The notes: a model not told the origin generated them from the letters alone. 64,000 nt of DNA from Planomicrobium sp. CPCC 101079 (GCF_007859275.1 NZ_VOHC01000003.1:1-64000); one strand, 5' to 3'; counted from the stretch's first letter, positions 26,691 to 35,536 are shown. Program-made: numbers and translations.

Positions 26691-27869
26691 ATGAAAAACT
26701 CTTGGAAATTTAAAATATACTTACTCGCGTTGATCAGTCTACTGGTGGGAACATCAGAATTTGTTCTTGTAGGTATCCTGGATAAGGTTGCTGCTGATGT
26801 AGGGATTACGGTATCTGCTGCAGGGCAGCTTGTTACTATATTCGCGTTGGCTAATGCAATCGGAACACCATTGATTATTTTAGCTACCTCAAAGCTAAAT
26901 CAACGGCAACAACTTCTACTAGCTCTGATCTTCACTGTCGTAGGCAGTTTAATGACCGTCTTGCTTCCCGGATTCACATTATTAATGATTTCGCGAATTG
27001 TACTTGCATTAGGAATGGGCGTCTTTATTGTGACTGCTTCGTCCTTCGCTGTAAAAGTAGCGCCACCTGGTCATCAGGCTAGTGCATTAGCTACCATAGC
27101 AATGGGCTTTAGCGCCTCATTAGTCTTAGGAGTACCGATTGGTCGATTTATTTCTGCTTCGTACGATTGGAAGATCATCTTTTGGGCTATTGCTTTCCTG
27201 GGCTTACTCGCGATTTTTGCTATTGTAAAAGTCATTCCCGTAACAGAAGCAGAGACGCCGATACCCCTTACAAAACAACTTGGCATTTTGAAAAACCCTA
27301 AAGTTACGGCTCTTTTTCTTGTGACATTCTTCGTATTTATTGGATATGGTATATTCTACACGTATGTTACACCGTTTATTAATGAAGTCTCACCTATGAG
27401 TAATACAGCACTAAGTCTAACTCTCTTAGGTTTTGGTCTGGCAACTTTAGTTGGATCGAGACTAGGTGGATTTATGTCAGATTGTTTAGGGATCAATGCA
27501 ACCCTGTTTTTGGGCATGGCAATCAACGCTCTTGCATTGATACTGCTTGCTACTATCGCTGGTGCTCATGTTCTTACTGTTTTATTACTTTTAATTTGGG
27601 GGACTGCGGCTTGGACATCAGGTCCAACGTTACAGTATAACCTTGTAAAAATCGCCCCTAAATCTTCTGGCATCATTCTAAGCTTGTCCAGCTCATTTAT
27701 ACAATTAGGAATGGCTAGTGGAGCTGGTATAGGCGGGATTGCAACTAGCCAATTAGAAATTCAATCCATTGCTTGGATAGGAGCTGCAGCCATCTTCATA
27801 GGAATAGTTATGTTAATAATGTCTTTAAAATTATCGCTATTTACTAGAACGCAATCGGTCAGACAATAA
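26691..27869 (+). CDS. MFS transporter, DHA1 (AraJ/YdhP-like) family
   Basis: A 392-residue, 12-helix transporter. TSEFVLVGILDKVAADVGI and SAAGQLVTIFALANAIGTP at the N-terminus are the hallmark of the AraJ/PbuE/YdhP branch (drug, nucleoside or arabinose-polymer export). Differs from the two DHA2 genes upstream. No strong ribosome site is visible (GATTAG before ATG). Its place among flavin monooxygenases suggests export of a related compound. Confidence 0.88.
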   Translation: MKNSWKFKIYLLALISLLVGTSEFVLVGILDKVAADVGITVSAAGQLVTIFALANAIGTPLIILATSKLNQRQQLLLALIFTVVGSLMTVLLPGFTLLMISRIVLALGMGVFIVTASSFAVKVAPPGHQASALATIAMGFSASLVLGVPIGRFISASYDWKIIFWAIAFLGLLAIFAIVKVIPVTEAETPIPLTKQLGILKNPKVTALFLVTFFVFIGYGIFYTYVTPFINEVSPMSNTALSLTLLGFGLATLVGSRLGGFMSDCLGINATLFLGMAINALALILLATIAGAHVLTVLLLLIWGTAAWTSGPTLQYNLVKIAPKSSGIILSLSSSFIQLGMASGAGIGGIATSQLEIQSIAWIGAAAIFIGIVMLIMSLKLSLFTRTQSVRQ

Positions 27870-27911
27870 GCAATTGATTACTTTCCATTTTTTCTTAACT
27901 GCAAACCAATA

Positions 27912-28555
27912 TTGTCCGTGTTTTTCATCACTTTCGTTGATTTCTATGGAGGGCAAAAAGGCCGTTTAAAAGCCTCGGGGAGAAATGCCGATGAAATTAA
28001 ATTTATGACCTTTTTCACATTTGGACTAGGAAAGACGCGCCGCGAGGCACTAGACCGGAGACGTGCAATGGAAAATCCAGAAGATTTGCCAGAACGATTG
28101 AGACATCTCTCAATGCTCTTAGGTGTCCCACTTTCTGAATCAGCTGTAGACGAACCATTAACGTCTATTCAACTCCGCTCCGCGCGCTACAACAGAATTC
28201 CCGCGTTAATAAATCAACTCAAGCGATTCGACTCGCTAAAGAGGGTTATTCACCGCTAGATATTATTGCTCACGGTGTTCTAGATAATACGCCTGGTGTG
28301 GTGGGGACTGCTGAAGATGTAGCAGATTATTTACAAGAATGGTTTGAAGCAGGCGCAGCTGATAGTTTTGTTATAGTTGCCGATCGACTTAGTGATGCTT
28401 TATCCGACTTTGTAAATCAAGTTATTCCTGTTTTACAAGAACGTGGCTTGCGTCCAGAAAACTACATGGGTAACACCCTCAGAGAATATATGAATCTAGA
28501 TTATCAGCTAGGCGTTGACCCACGTATTTTAAATGAATCAGATCAGATTAGATGA
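27912..28555 (+). pseudogene. Truncated and frameshifted NtaA/SnaA-type monooxygenase
   Basis: Two adjacent frames together give the C-terminal half of an enzyme like 28679-30010: first ASGRNADEIKFMTFFTFGLG and HLSMLLGVPLSESAVDEPL, then, after a slip near 28200, LAKEGYSPLDIIAHGVLDN, GTAEDVADYLQEWFEAGAA and the tail NTLREYMNLDYQLGVDPR. The N-terminal 200 or so residues are missing. It is therefore a pseudogene, one of several decayed monooxygenase copies here. Confidence 0.85.
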
Positions 28556-28678
28556 TTAGGAAATATAAGATTAAAGATTGTAGATAGTTATAGAACGTTT
28601 GACTCGTTATTGTCTATTTATTTTTGAGTCATATTAGCAAGTAGATACCATATGAAAATAAATTAGGGGGATTTATTT

Positions 28679-30010
28679 ATGTCTGAAAAAAAACAAATGT
28701 TGCTTGGTTTAGGATTTACAGGGGCATACGGTGCAAATGCTAAAGCTTGGAAAAGTGAGGGTGTCAATGTGACTACTTATCCAGATATTAATGCAGATAT
28801 TCGCTATGCTCAACTTGCTGAAAAAGGTAAATTTCAATTTATATTTGTAGGTGATTTCCCTGGAGCAATACCCGATGATAACAGAGAGGTGCCATCGATG
28901 ACGATTGAACCTATCATTACTGCCACTGCAATATTACAACAAACAAAACACATTGGTGTGGCGTCAACTGTACATACTCAGTGGAATTATCCTTTTACTT
29001 TAGCACGTCAATTTAAAGGGATAGATTTAATGAGTGGTGGACGTATTGCTTGGAATGCTGTTACGGGATCAAGTCCAAAGGTAGCAGAAAACTTTGGTGT
29101 AAAACTAATGGATAGTAGATCACGTTATGAAAGTCATTATGAGTTCGTAGAAACTGTACAGCACTTATGGGCAACATGGGGAAAAGATGCTCTAAAAGCT
29201 GATAAAGAAACCGGTGTATTTGCGGATTATAGCCAAGTAAAACCTGTTCATATATCTGGTAAACATATACAGGCAAATGGAGCCTTGCCAATTCCACCTT
29301 CACCACAAGGACAACCGGTCATCTTTCACTCTGGTGGATCTCCAAATAGTATTGCGTTTGCAGGACGCTATGCGAGTGCAATGATTGGTGAAGTGTGGAC
29401 GAAAGAACAAGGTATTGCTACAAGAAATGCACTACGCCAGGCTGCGATAGACGCGGGTCGAAATCCAGATGAGATTAAATTTATCGCAGGACTCATGCCG
29501 GTTGTTGCAAATTCTAAACGTGAAGCAATAGATCGTCACGCAAGTTTTATGGATGAAAATATAGTACAACAACGTGCATTTCATATCGGAATGATATTAG
29601 GAATCAGCTTAACTCCTCAAGATTTAGAACGCCCGATCGCACCAGAACTTTTAGACAAGGTAAAAATCGACCGTTACTCTGATCCTCGTGCTGAGAATGT
29701 TTTAAAGGTGGCGCGTGAAGGTTGGACATTACGCGATATCATTTATCATTCTGTAATTGATTACCATCCTGCAACATTAGGTGATGCAAAAGAAACTGCG
29801 GATTACCTAACTGAAATGTTTGAAAGTGGCGCAGCAGATGGCTTTTGGATACTACCAGATGCTTATGAAACCGACTTTAAACGTTTTGTAGAAGAAGTGG
29901 TCCCTATCTTACAGGAACGTGGTGTATTCCATGAAGATTATGATGGAGAGACATTAAGAGAAAATCTTGGTGTGCCCTATCAATATGGTGTAGATAAACG
30001 ATTATCTTAA
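28679..30010 (+). CDS. FMN-dependent monooxygenase, NtaA/SnaA/DszA family
   Basis: A 443-residue enzyme, full length for the family. Visible: GFTGAYGANAKAWKSEGVNV, ARQFKGIDLMSGGRIAWNAVT (conserved in the NTA monooxygenase branch), QGQPVIFHSGGSPNSIAFAG and the C-terminus ENLGVPYQYGVDKRLS. It would use FMNH2 and O2 on an unknown substrate (aminopolycarboxylate, sulfur compound or similar). AGGGGG precedes the ATG. It is followed by a strong terminator that closes the island. Confidence 0.9.
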   Translation: MSEKKQMLLGLGFTGAYGANAKAWKSEGVNVTTYPDINADIRYAQLAEKGKFQFIFVGDFPGAIPDDNREVPSMTIEPIITATAILQQTKHIGVASTVHTQWNYPFTLARQFKGIDLMSGGRIAWNAVTGSSPKVAENFGVKLMDSRSRYESHYEFVETVQHLWATWGKDALKADKETGVFADYSQVKPVHISGKHIQANGALPIPPSPQGQPVIFHSGGSPNSIAFAGRYASAMIGEVWTKEQGIATRNALRQAAIDAGRNPDEIKFIAGLMPVVANSKREAIDRHASFMDENIVQQRAFHIGMILGISLTPQDLERPIAPELLDKVKIDRYSDPRAENVLKVAREGWTLRDIIYHSVIDYHPATLGDAKETADYLTEMFESGAADGFWILPDAYETDFKRFVEEVVPILQERGVFHEDYDGETLRENLGVPYQYGVDKRLS

Positions 30011-30024
30011 TAGAAGTAATATAG

Positions 30025-30057
30025 AGCACAGGCTGATAATGGCCTGTGCTTCTTTTT
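30025..30057 (+). terminator. Rho-independent terminator of the monooxygenase island
   Basis: Arms AGCACAGGC (30025-30033) and GCCTGTGCT (30042-30050), then TCTTTTT. Confidence 0.9.
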
Positions 30058-30239
30058 ATAAAAGCTTCCGAAAACTTGTCGGTATTTAGTTTACATATCA
30101 TGACATTATCGGAAGGGAAAGGAGAAGATTAATACATTGTTAGAATTAAGGGAGGGGCGCTGAATACCCAACGTCATCTCCTCTTTTTCGATTCACATAG
30201 AAGAAATTTTCCCTTTTCCTTATCGTTCGGTGGTCAGCA

Positions 30240-30460
30240 ATTAGCGGGTCTCCTCATCATAAAACTGAAACTGGTCCCGGCTGATCACTCCTCTGAGAAT
30301 TCAAGTGCTTCCACGCGCGTTCACAACGGCAGACAGAATTCCGGACGAACCTCACTGCCTGTGCCATTTTCGTAACAGGTATTGCCCGCAAAAACAAAAT
30401 TCTTTGAAGAACAGGTCATTACCGAACTGCATGTCCGTGTTCGCCGCGAAATCTTTTTTT
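30240..30460 (-). pseudogene. Possible decayed PAS-region remnant of rsbP downstream of rsbQ
   Basis: On the minus strand just past rsbQ, one frame reads MQFGNDLFFKEFC..., SGILSAVVNARGST and ILRGVISRDQFQFYDEETR with two in-frame stops between the pieces. Spacing and composition resemble the end of the PAS domain of RsbP, the phosphatase normally encoded directly after rsbQ. No phosphatase domain follows. The similarity is weak and the call is tentative; the rest of 30060-30240 shows no gene. Confidence 0.3.
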
Positions 30461-30474
30461 GCTGCCTTTGCGTA

Positions 30475-31296
30475 TTAGGAAGCTGAAAGGTATTCGGATA
30501 TTACACGGATGGTCTCCTCTGCATCACTGATATGGGGATTGTGGCCTTCGGCATCCATCAGGTGGTATTCACTGTCTTTTATCTGGCTATGTACGTACTC
30601 GCCAACGCCTTCTGGAGCGATTATGTCATTACGTGTCTGAAGAATCAACGTCGGAACAGTGACTTTTCTCAGTTCCTCACGGACATCCGACAGAAAAGTG
30701 GCTTCCGCAAAGTTGCTGATTACGTCCGGATCATTGCCGCATAATAGTTGCTCGAATTCAGCCGCCAGATGAGGACGTTCAGCGTTTTGCATAACCACCG
30801 GCGACAAAAAACGCGCAAATTCGTTATAGTCAACTTTAATCATTTCCAGTAGGCCTTCGATTTCCGCTTTTTCAAATCCGCCCTGATAGTCCTGCTCATT
30901 GAGAAAATACGGAGAAGGTCCAATCATAATCAGGTTCTTCATCAATTCCGGGCGCTCGACCGCCGCCAGAGCACCGATCATGCTGCTGACCGAATGGCCG
31001 ATAAACACGATATTTTCAAGGGACAAGGCGTCGCATAATTCCAGTAGATCCTGTTTATAACCATCCAATGTCCGGTACCGTTCCTTTTCATAAGCAGATT
31101 TATCACTTCTGCCGGACCCGACATAATCAAACAGTACAACCCGATATTTCGTTTCGAAAGCAGGGGCAATCTTGTCCCAGACGTATTGGTCACAACCGAA
31201 GCCGTGCGCGAACACCAGAACCTTCTCGGTCTGCCCTTTGATCCTTACATTATTTCTCTTCATTACTTGTTCAGCCGTATTTTTTGTTGCTGTCAT
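30475..31296 (-). CDS. rsbQ: RsbQ-like alpha/beta hydrolase, energy-stress regulator
   Basis: A 273-residue alpha/beta hydrolase with unmistakable RsbQ features: FAHGFGCDQYVWDKIAPAFE, FDYVGSGRSD, the nucleophile Ser102 in IGHSVSS, Asp224 in RNDIIAPEGVG and His252 in GHNPH. In Bacillus subtilis RsbQ works with the PAS-phosphatase RsbP to activate sigma-B on energy stress. AAAGGAGG is ideally placed before the ATG. No intact rsbP follows here, only possible debris, so its partner must be elsewhere or lost. A perfect palindrome at 31345-31368 lies in its promoter region. Confidence 0.9.
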   Translation of the reverse strand: MTATKNTAEQVMKRNNVRIKGQTEKVLVFAHGFGCDQYVWDKIAPAFETKYRVVLFDYVGSGRSDKSAYEKERYRTLDGYKQDLLELCDALSLENIVFIGHSVSSMIGALAAVERPELMKNLIMIGPSPYFLNEQDYQGGFEKAEIEGLLEMIKVDYNEFARFLSPVVMQNAERPHLAAEFEQLLCGNDPDVISNFAEATFLSDVREELRKVTVPTLILQTRNDIIAPEGVGEYVHSQIKDSEYHLMDAEGHNPHISDAEETIRVISEYLSAS

Positions 31297-31344
31297 ACTG
31301 TATCGCCTCCTTTTGATGTAAAATCTTTTTTATCACGGAACAGA

Positions 31345-31368
31345 ACTATATTTCATTAGAAATATAGT
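31345..31368. promoter_or_regulatory. Operator-like palindrome upstream of rsbQ
   Basis: Arms ACTATATTTC and GAAATATAGT are perfect complements around ATTA, about 50 bases upstream of the rsbQ start. The rest of 31297-31774 is AT-rich and shows no gene. Confidence 0.5.
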
Positions 31369-31774
31369 CAATAACTTTGAGGCTTTACTTGAATTTCATC
31401 TATTCTTTTGGATACAAGAGAGCAGTAGTAATTTCAAAAGGTAAGCTATATTTTCTCTTTTTATTTCAAGGGAAGTATTTTTGTATTTTTTTATGAAAAA
31501 TTTCAATATTTTTAGAACTCTTTATGAGTATACCATAAATGAGAAAGCAAAAATTTTCTTGCATAAATGAAAAGAACTGAAAAAGAAAGACTTTTTCTTG
31601 TAGAAATACGTCACACAATCAAAGTGGGAGTGGCGATAAGAGTCGAGCATATGCGTTTATAATGTAGCGACTAAGCAGACCGGGCGCTTGAACACCGCAT
31701 AATTGAATTCTTTGAATAAAACTGGTGTCTTGGAAATATAACTCAATGCTATTGAATTTAAAAAAACCCAAGAC

Positions 31775-31808
31775 AAAAGCGAAATCCTTATAAGGGATTT
31801 CGCTTTTT
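31775..31808 (-). terminator. Terminator of the YtxH-type gene (may act both ways)
   Basis: AAAAGCGAAATCC and GGGATTTCGCTTTT form a long stem around TTATAA, with A/T runs on both sides. It lies just past the stop of the minus-strand gene at 31822. Confidence 0.8.
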
Positions 31809-31821
31809 AACTAGTTCTTTT

Positions 31822-32406
31822 TTATAGTGCTGAAGAGGGTTTCGATTCTTTTTGTGAGTCCGTTTTTTGCTCCTCGTTAGAAGAACCCGAAACTTTCTCT
31901 TTGACTTGTGCAGTAACTTTGGTTGCCTGTTCTTTTGCCGCACTTACCAAGTCGGTTGCTTTTTCTTTCACTTGGCTCCATGTTCCGCTTTCAGTTCCGT
32001 CAGCATTGCCGCTTGCCAACTTCTCTTTAAGGGTTACTTGAAGTTCTTTGCCGCTTTTCGGCGTTAGGAGAAGGGCGACTGCTGAACCGATTGCAGCTCC
32101 GCTTAGGAGACCGGTAAAATACCTGCCGTTCGGTTTCCTTTTAGCTGGAGCTGGCTCTCCGTTGATTTTTCCGGCTCGCTGCAAGCGCTCCTTCACTTCC
32201 TCTACAATCTCGTAGATGGTCCGACCGCTTGTTTCTACGAGAGAACCTTTGAATTGAACGCCGTCATAGCTTTCTAAGCTGCGGACGACCAGCACATCGT
32301 ATCGGGCAGCCTTTGATTTCTGCTCGAGCATGTCCGCCTGATACCCACTCTCTTTTAATGCTTGTTGGATATCTGTAAACGGATGTTCTACTGCAATTCT
32401 TGGCAT
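31822..32406 (-). CDS. UPF0180 (YkuS-like) domain fused to a YtxH-type stress protein
   Basis: A 194-residue protein. Residues 1-82 (RIAVEHPFTDIQQALKESGY, VLVVRSLESYDGV) resemble the small YkuS/UPF0180 family; residues about 100-135 are a glycine-rich membrane segment GLLSGAAIGSAVALLLTPKS, the YtxH signature; the rest is Lys/Glu/Ser-rich and probably coiled or disordered. YtxH proteins belong to the general stress response of Bacillales. I chose ATG 32406 because AGAAGGGA is 9 bases upstream; a TTG at 32415 is the alternative. The fusion of the two domains is worth noting. Confidence 0.82.
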   Translation of the reverse strand: MPRIAVEHPFTDIQQALKESGYQADMLEQKSKAARYDVLVVRSLESYDGVQFKGSLVETSGRTIYEIVEEVKERLQRAGKINGEPAPAKRKPNGRYFTGLLSGAAIGSAVALLLTPKSGKELQVTLKEKLASGNADGTESGTWSQVKEKATDLVSAAKEQATKVTAQVKEKVSGSSNEEQKTDSQKESKPSSAL

Positions 32407-32515
32407 ATTGTCCAATCCCTTCTGTATGACCGTTATTCTAATGTCGTTCCCTATTCACTGCTTGGGTCAAACTTCCACTCGTATAATTGCAGATGAAGAA
32501 GATTAGAAAAGATAA

Positions 32516-32558
32516 AAACTGCCCTTCTCAAGTAAGAATATCTGGAGAAAGGCAGTTT
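32516..32558 (-). terminator. Terminator-like hairpin after the DUF2512 gene
   Basis: AAACTGCC-TTCTC and GAGAA-GGCAGTTT form an interrupted stem; on the minus strand the A-run at 32513-32518 gives T residues. It lies 21 bases past the stop at 32579. Confidence 0.6.
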
Positions 32559-32578
32559 GTTATTTCTTTATCGAAGTC

Positions 32579-33040
32579 TTAACGATGCGTATTTCCTGAA
32601 GCAGCGCGTCCATCTTTTTCAGGGAAGACGTTCTTGTCCAGGTATTTATGGAAGAACCATTCCCCTGCGCCAATAACCAAGGCGGAGATAAGAGCTGCTT
32701 GAATGATGTCTTCAGCGTTCTCGATCAATGCATCGCCCAAGAGCCAAATGACTAGGAATGAAAGGATGATATCGGCAATCGTGGCCAGCATATTGCGTTT
32801 CTTATGGTCGTCATGGCGATCGTGGCCAGCCGAGTGGTTGTTGCCAGTTTGTTTATTTGATGCGCCGTCGCCGGTTTTTCTAAAGATCATCAAATCACCT
32901 AATACATAAGCGATGAGCGTCAGAACGAGGCTGATCAGAAGCGTTTTCTCGATCTCCACGTCGTAGATTCCTGTTAGGATGACTAAAAGGACCACTGCAA
33001 TCATAACGAATTTCATAATAAGGGCTTTTACATGGTTCAT
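32579..33040 (-). CDS. DUF2512 (YndM-like) membrane protein
   Basis: A 153-residue protein with four hydrophobic segments, two in residues 5-50 (MKFVMIAVVLLVILTGIYDV, LVLTLIAYVLGDLMIF) and two after a His/Asp/Asn-rich loop. This is the layout of the YndM/DUF2512 family of Bacillales, of unknown function and often stress- or sporulation-linked. AGGAGG precedes ATG 33040, which I prefer to the upstream GTG/ATG at 33058. Confidence 0.82.
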   Translation of the reverse strand: MNHVKALIMKFVMIAVVLLVILTGIYDVEIEKTLLISLVLTLIAYVLGDLMIFRKTGDGASNKQTGNNHSAGHDRHDDHKKRNMLATIADIILSFLVIWLLGDALIENAEDIIQAALISALVIGAGEWFFHKYLDKNVFPEKDGRAASGNTHR

Positions 33041-33230
33041 CTGATTTCCTCCTCTCAATTTCTCAATTTTATCCTTGCCTTAAGTAGAGTACCCGTTAAG
33101 AATCCTTTTAATCCTTGTTTTCAAAAATAATGTAGAAGTTTTTAAGACTTTTTACGTGCAAGGCAGACTATTTTACGGTTAGAACGGGAATTATTATATA
33201 CAGAGAGAACAGGAGGAAAGGAGAAGCGGC

Positions 33231-33518
33231 ATGACATCTGACAGCGGAAGCGGTAAAAAGAAAGTAATAGGAGCAGGATTGGACGATGATTACAAGGTAC
33301 TAAAGACCATCCTAGAAACTGGACTTTACTCCGTGTATCTTGTTTCATCAACCGACCGATTTGATCTCAGGAATAAAGTCATGGTAATTGACCACCCTCC
33401 TGCCCAGAAGCCTTCCACTCATTTTCTAGCCATAGAAATAAAGGACACTTCAACCACCTACGAATTGATGGAAGAGATAAGCACAGTAGTGGAAAACCAT
33501 TTTGCTCAAAAGCGTTGA
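33231..33518 (+). CDS. Small cytoplasmic protein of unknown function
   Basis: A 95-residue protein with an alternating alpha/beta pattern (KKVIGAGLDDDYKVLKTIL, KVMVIDHPPAQK, FLAIEIKD) and no membrane segment. AGGAGGAAAGGAG precedes the ATG, so it is very probably translated. I do not recognise a family with confidence; it sits among general-stress-type genes. Confidence 0.65.
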   Translation: MTSDSGSGKKKVIGAGLDDDYKVLKTILETGLYSVYLVSSTDRFDLRNKVMVIDHPPAQKPSTHFLAIEIKDTSTTYELMEEISTVVENHFAQKR

Positions 33519-33707
33519 AATTCTCAAGTCGGATGGTTGCTACAAATTCATCGGAACTAAAGCGAGGAACATTAAAAAATAGCAGGATAGCCATTTCACC
33601 TGCCATCCACACTTCGGTTTTCGGTAGAAAGAGAAGATGGAGTCATGGAGGTTAGGAATTCGGCGTATTAAACCAATAAAAGTAATTTGGTTTAGATATT
33701 ACCGCTT

Positions 33708-33751
33708 ATAGGAAGAAAAGAAGCGAAAGGTACAGCTTCTTTTCTTCCTAT
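33708..33751 (+). terminator. Long hairpin, probable terminator
   Basis: Perfect 17-base arms, left ATAGGAAGAAAAGAAGC (33708-33724) and right 33735-33751, with a 10-base loop. The right arm is T-rich but no separate T-run follows. It separates the 33231 gene from the DUF2294 leader. Confidence 0.6.
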
Positions 33752-33759
33752 TGTCCGTA

Positions 33760-34032
33760 TAAGGGTCCTGTTCCGAACGGTATTTTCGTATAAAAGTATT
33801 TTCGGCATTTCTTTTCTTCTGTTGATAACTTTATCTTTTAATTAAAAGAAAAGATTCGGAAAGTCTGGGGTGTTAGCAGTAGCGTCCTAGCATCACCGGA
33901 AAAGATTAACTGCAGACGGAGAGGGTAACCTTCTATATACGTTAATTTTCATCGGTTGAATAGAGGCACTTCATGCTCCCTGATCGGGAGTCGTACCAAG
34001 AAAAAATACCTTTGTTAAAAGGAGATTAAGCT
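33760..34032 (+). other. Long leader before the DUF2294 genes with local hairpins
   Basis: About 270 bases without a gene. CTCCC-TGATC-GGGAG (33976-33990) is a clear small hairpin, and GGTGTTAG...CTAGCATCACC (33868-33896) can pair partly. This could be a structured 5' leader, but I cannot match it to a known riboswitch class. AAAAGGAG just before 34033 is the ribosome site. Confidence 0.3.
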
Positions 34033-34731
34033 ATGACAAACGACAAAACGGTTCAACAGGAGATTGAGGACTTCATCTCTTCCTTTCTGCACCAGCAATT
34101 TGGCGAGAGTCCCCAATCGGTAAAGGCTTCCATCCGAAATCCTTTTATCGCCATTCATCTAATCGGTTTTTCGCTGCCGGGTGAAAAGATGCTCTTAAAA
34201 AGAAAGGAAACCAAACGGGTGGGCGAGACGCGGGATCTCTTGTTGAACGGAGTCAAAACGGAATTGTTCCAAGAACTGACCAGCCTCACAGGAACTGACG
34301 TGAAGGAAGTTTACGCAGATTGGAACTTTGAAAAGGAAAGCGGCCTGCTGCTTGTGGTGCTGGATGCGGAAGCCGATCCGGCTTCCTTGACCGTCCCGGA
34401 GGGCGTGGATAAAGAGGCCTTGCACGAGAAGATCATTCGCATCAGCCAAAAAACGCAAAAAGCACCCGATGCCATCGAAAGTTATTGGCTGAATGACACG
34501 ACGGTGCTGATTAAACGGTCGGGCATCATGGTGGAGATCGAAAAAGAGTTGATCAAAAACGGGGCGATTGAAGAACTGCGGTTAGCCAAACGGCCGCTCG
34601 AACACCGAGTGATGGAATTCTTTCAGCTGGAACCGGTGTTGAAGCAGAAAATCAGCGACTTGTTTGTCGACTGGCACTTCGAGGAGGACAAATCGTATAT
34701 GGTCCTCCTATTGGAGTCAACATCAGACTAG
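34033..34731 (+). CDS. DUF2294 protein with two repeats, copy 1
   Basis: A 232-residue soluble protein made of two related halves. The first (about 10-112) contains KRKETKRVGETRD and EVYADWNFEKESGLLLVVLD; the second (about 140-230) contains the matching LAKRPLEHRV and LFVDWHFEEDKSYMVLLLE. This is the DUF2294 family of Bacillales, without a firmly known function. AAAAGGAG precedes the ATG. A second homologue follows 73 bases downstream, in probable operon. Confidence 0.85.
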   Translation: MTNDKTVQQEIEDFISSFLHQQFGESPQSVKASIRNPFIAIHLIGFSLPGEKMLLKRKETKRVGETRDLLLNGVKTELFQELTSLTGTDVKEVYADWNFEKESGLLLVVLDAEADPASLTVPEGVDKEALHEKIIRISQKTQKAPDAIESYWLNDTTVLIKRSGIMVEIEKELIKNGAIEELRLAKRPLEHRVMEFFQLEPVLKQKISDLFVDWHFEEDKSYMVLLLESTSD

Positions 34732-34804
34732 GCAGGACAGGCTTTTCTTCGGCAGAACAAAACAACTAAAAATGAACGGTTTTCAAAAGGGAGGAGGCTT
34801 GGGA

Positions 34805-35497
34805 ATGACAAAAGAACAAACAGCACAAGGTGAAATCGGAAGCTATATTTCCGGTGTATTTCGCAAGTACTTTGGCAAAGGCCCCACATCGGTCTATGTC
34901 ACCATCAATCGGCCGTTTATCACCATCCATTTCCGCGGGTTCCTGGCGCCGATGGAGCGGATTCAGGTGAAGCAGAAGGAAACGAAACGCGTCTTGGAAA
35001 CAAGGGACCTTATGATGACGGATTTGAAACCGGAAATCATGCAAGGCCTCAAGGAAGTGGCAGCGCTTGAAGTAAAAGAAATGTACGCCGATTGGAACTT
35101 GATAAAAGAGACCGGCATGATCATCGGTGTCACGGAAGAAGATTGGGAAGCTGGAAAGTGGACAGACGACGCGGCGGAACAGGCATTTAAGGAAGCGATG
35201 GAAGAGGCAAGCCACAAAGCGGAAAAAGTGCCAGGCCGTACGGAGACGTATTGGCTAAGCGATAAAGTCCTGTTGGTCCGCCGATCGGAGATTTTGGTGC
35301 AGATCGAAAAGGAATTGATCAAAAACGGCTATGTGGAAGAGCTGAAACTGAGCAAGCGTCCGCTGGAGCATCGGATGCTGGACGAGGTTCCATTAGAAGC
35401 ATTACTAAACCGGCGCATCAGCGAAACGTTCCTGGATTGGAACTTCGATGCGGATCTGAGCTACATCGTCTTTCTGCTGGAGCCAAAGAAAGCATAA
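34805..35497 (+). CDS. DUF2294 protein with two repeats, copy 2
   Basis: A 230-residue paralogue of the preceding gene: KQKETKRVLETRDLMM and EMYADWNLIKETGMIIGV in the first half, LSKRPLEHRMLDEV and ETFLDWNFDADLSYIVFLLE in the second. ATG 34805 follows GGGAGGAGG; the frame runs open further upstream but overlaps the end of copy 1 without a ribosome site. The two genes are a tandem duplication and are closed by a strong terminator. Confidence 0.87.
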   Translation: MTKEQTAQGEIGSYISGVFRKYFGKGPTSVYVTINRPFITIHFRGFLAPMERIQVKQKETKRVLETRDLMMTDLKPEIMQGLKEVAALEVKEMYADWNLIKETGMIIGVTEEDWEAGKWTDDAAEQAFKEAMEEASHKAEKVPGRTETYWLSDKVLLVRRSEILVQIEKELIKNGYVEELKLSKRPLEHRMLDEVPLEALLNRRISETFLDWNFDADLSYIVFLLEPKKA

Positions 35498-35536
35498 ATG
35501 GAATCAAGCACAACGAACAGACAAACAAGTAGATAA

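Noticed and set aside
33961-33995. Lysine or other known riboswitch before the DUF2294 genes
   Set aside because: AGAGG and a short hairpin are present, but the conserved junctions of known classes could not be found. Kept only as a structured-leader observation.
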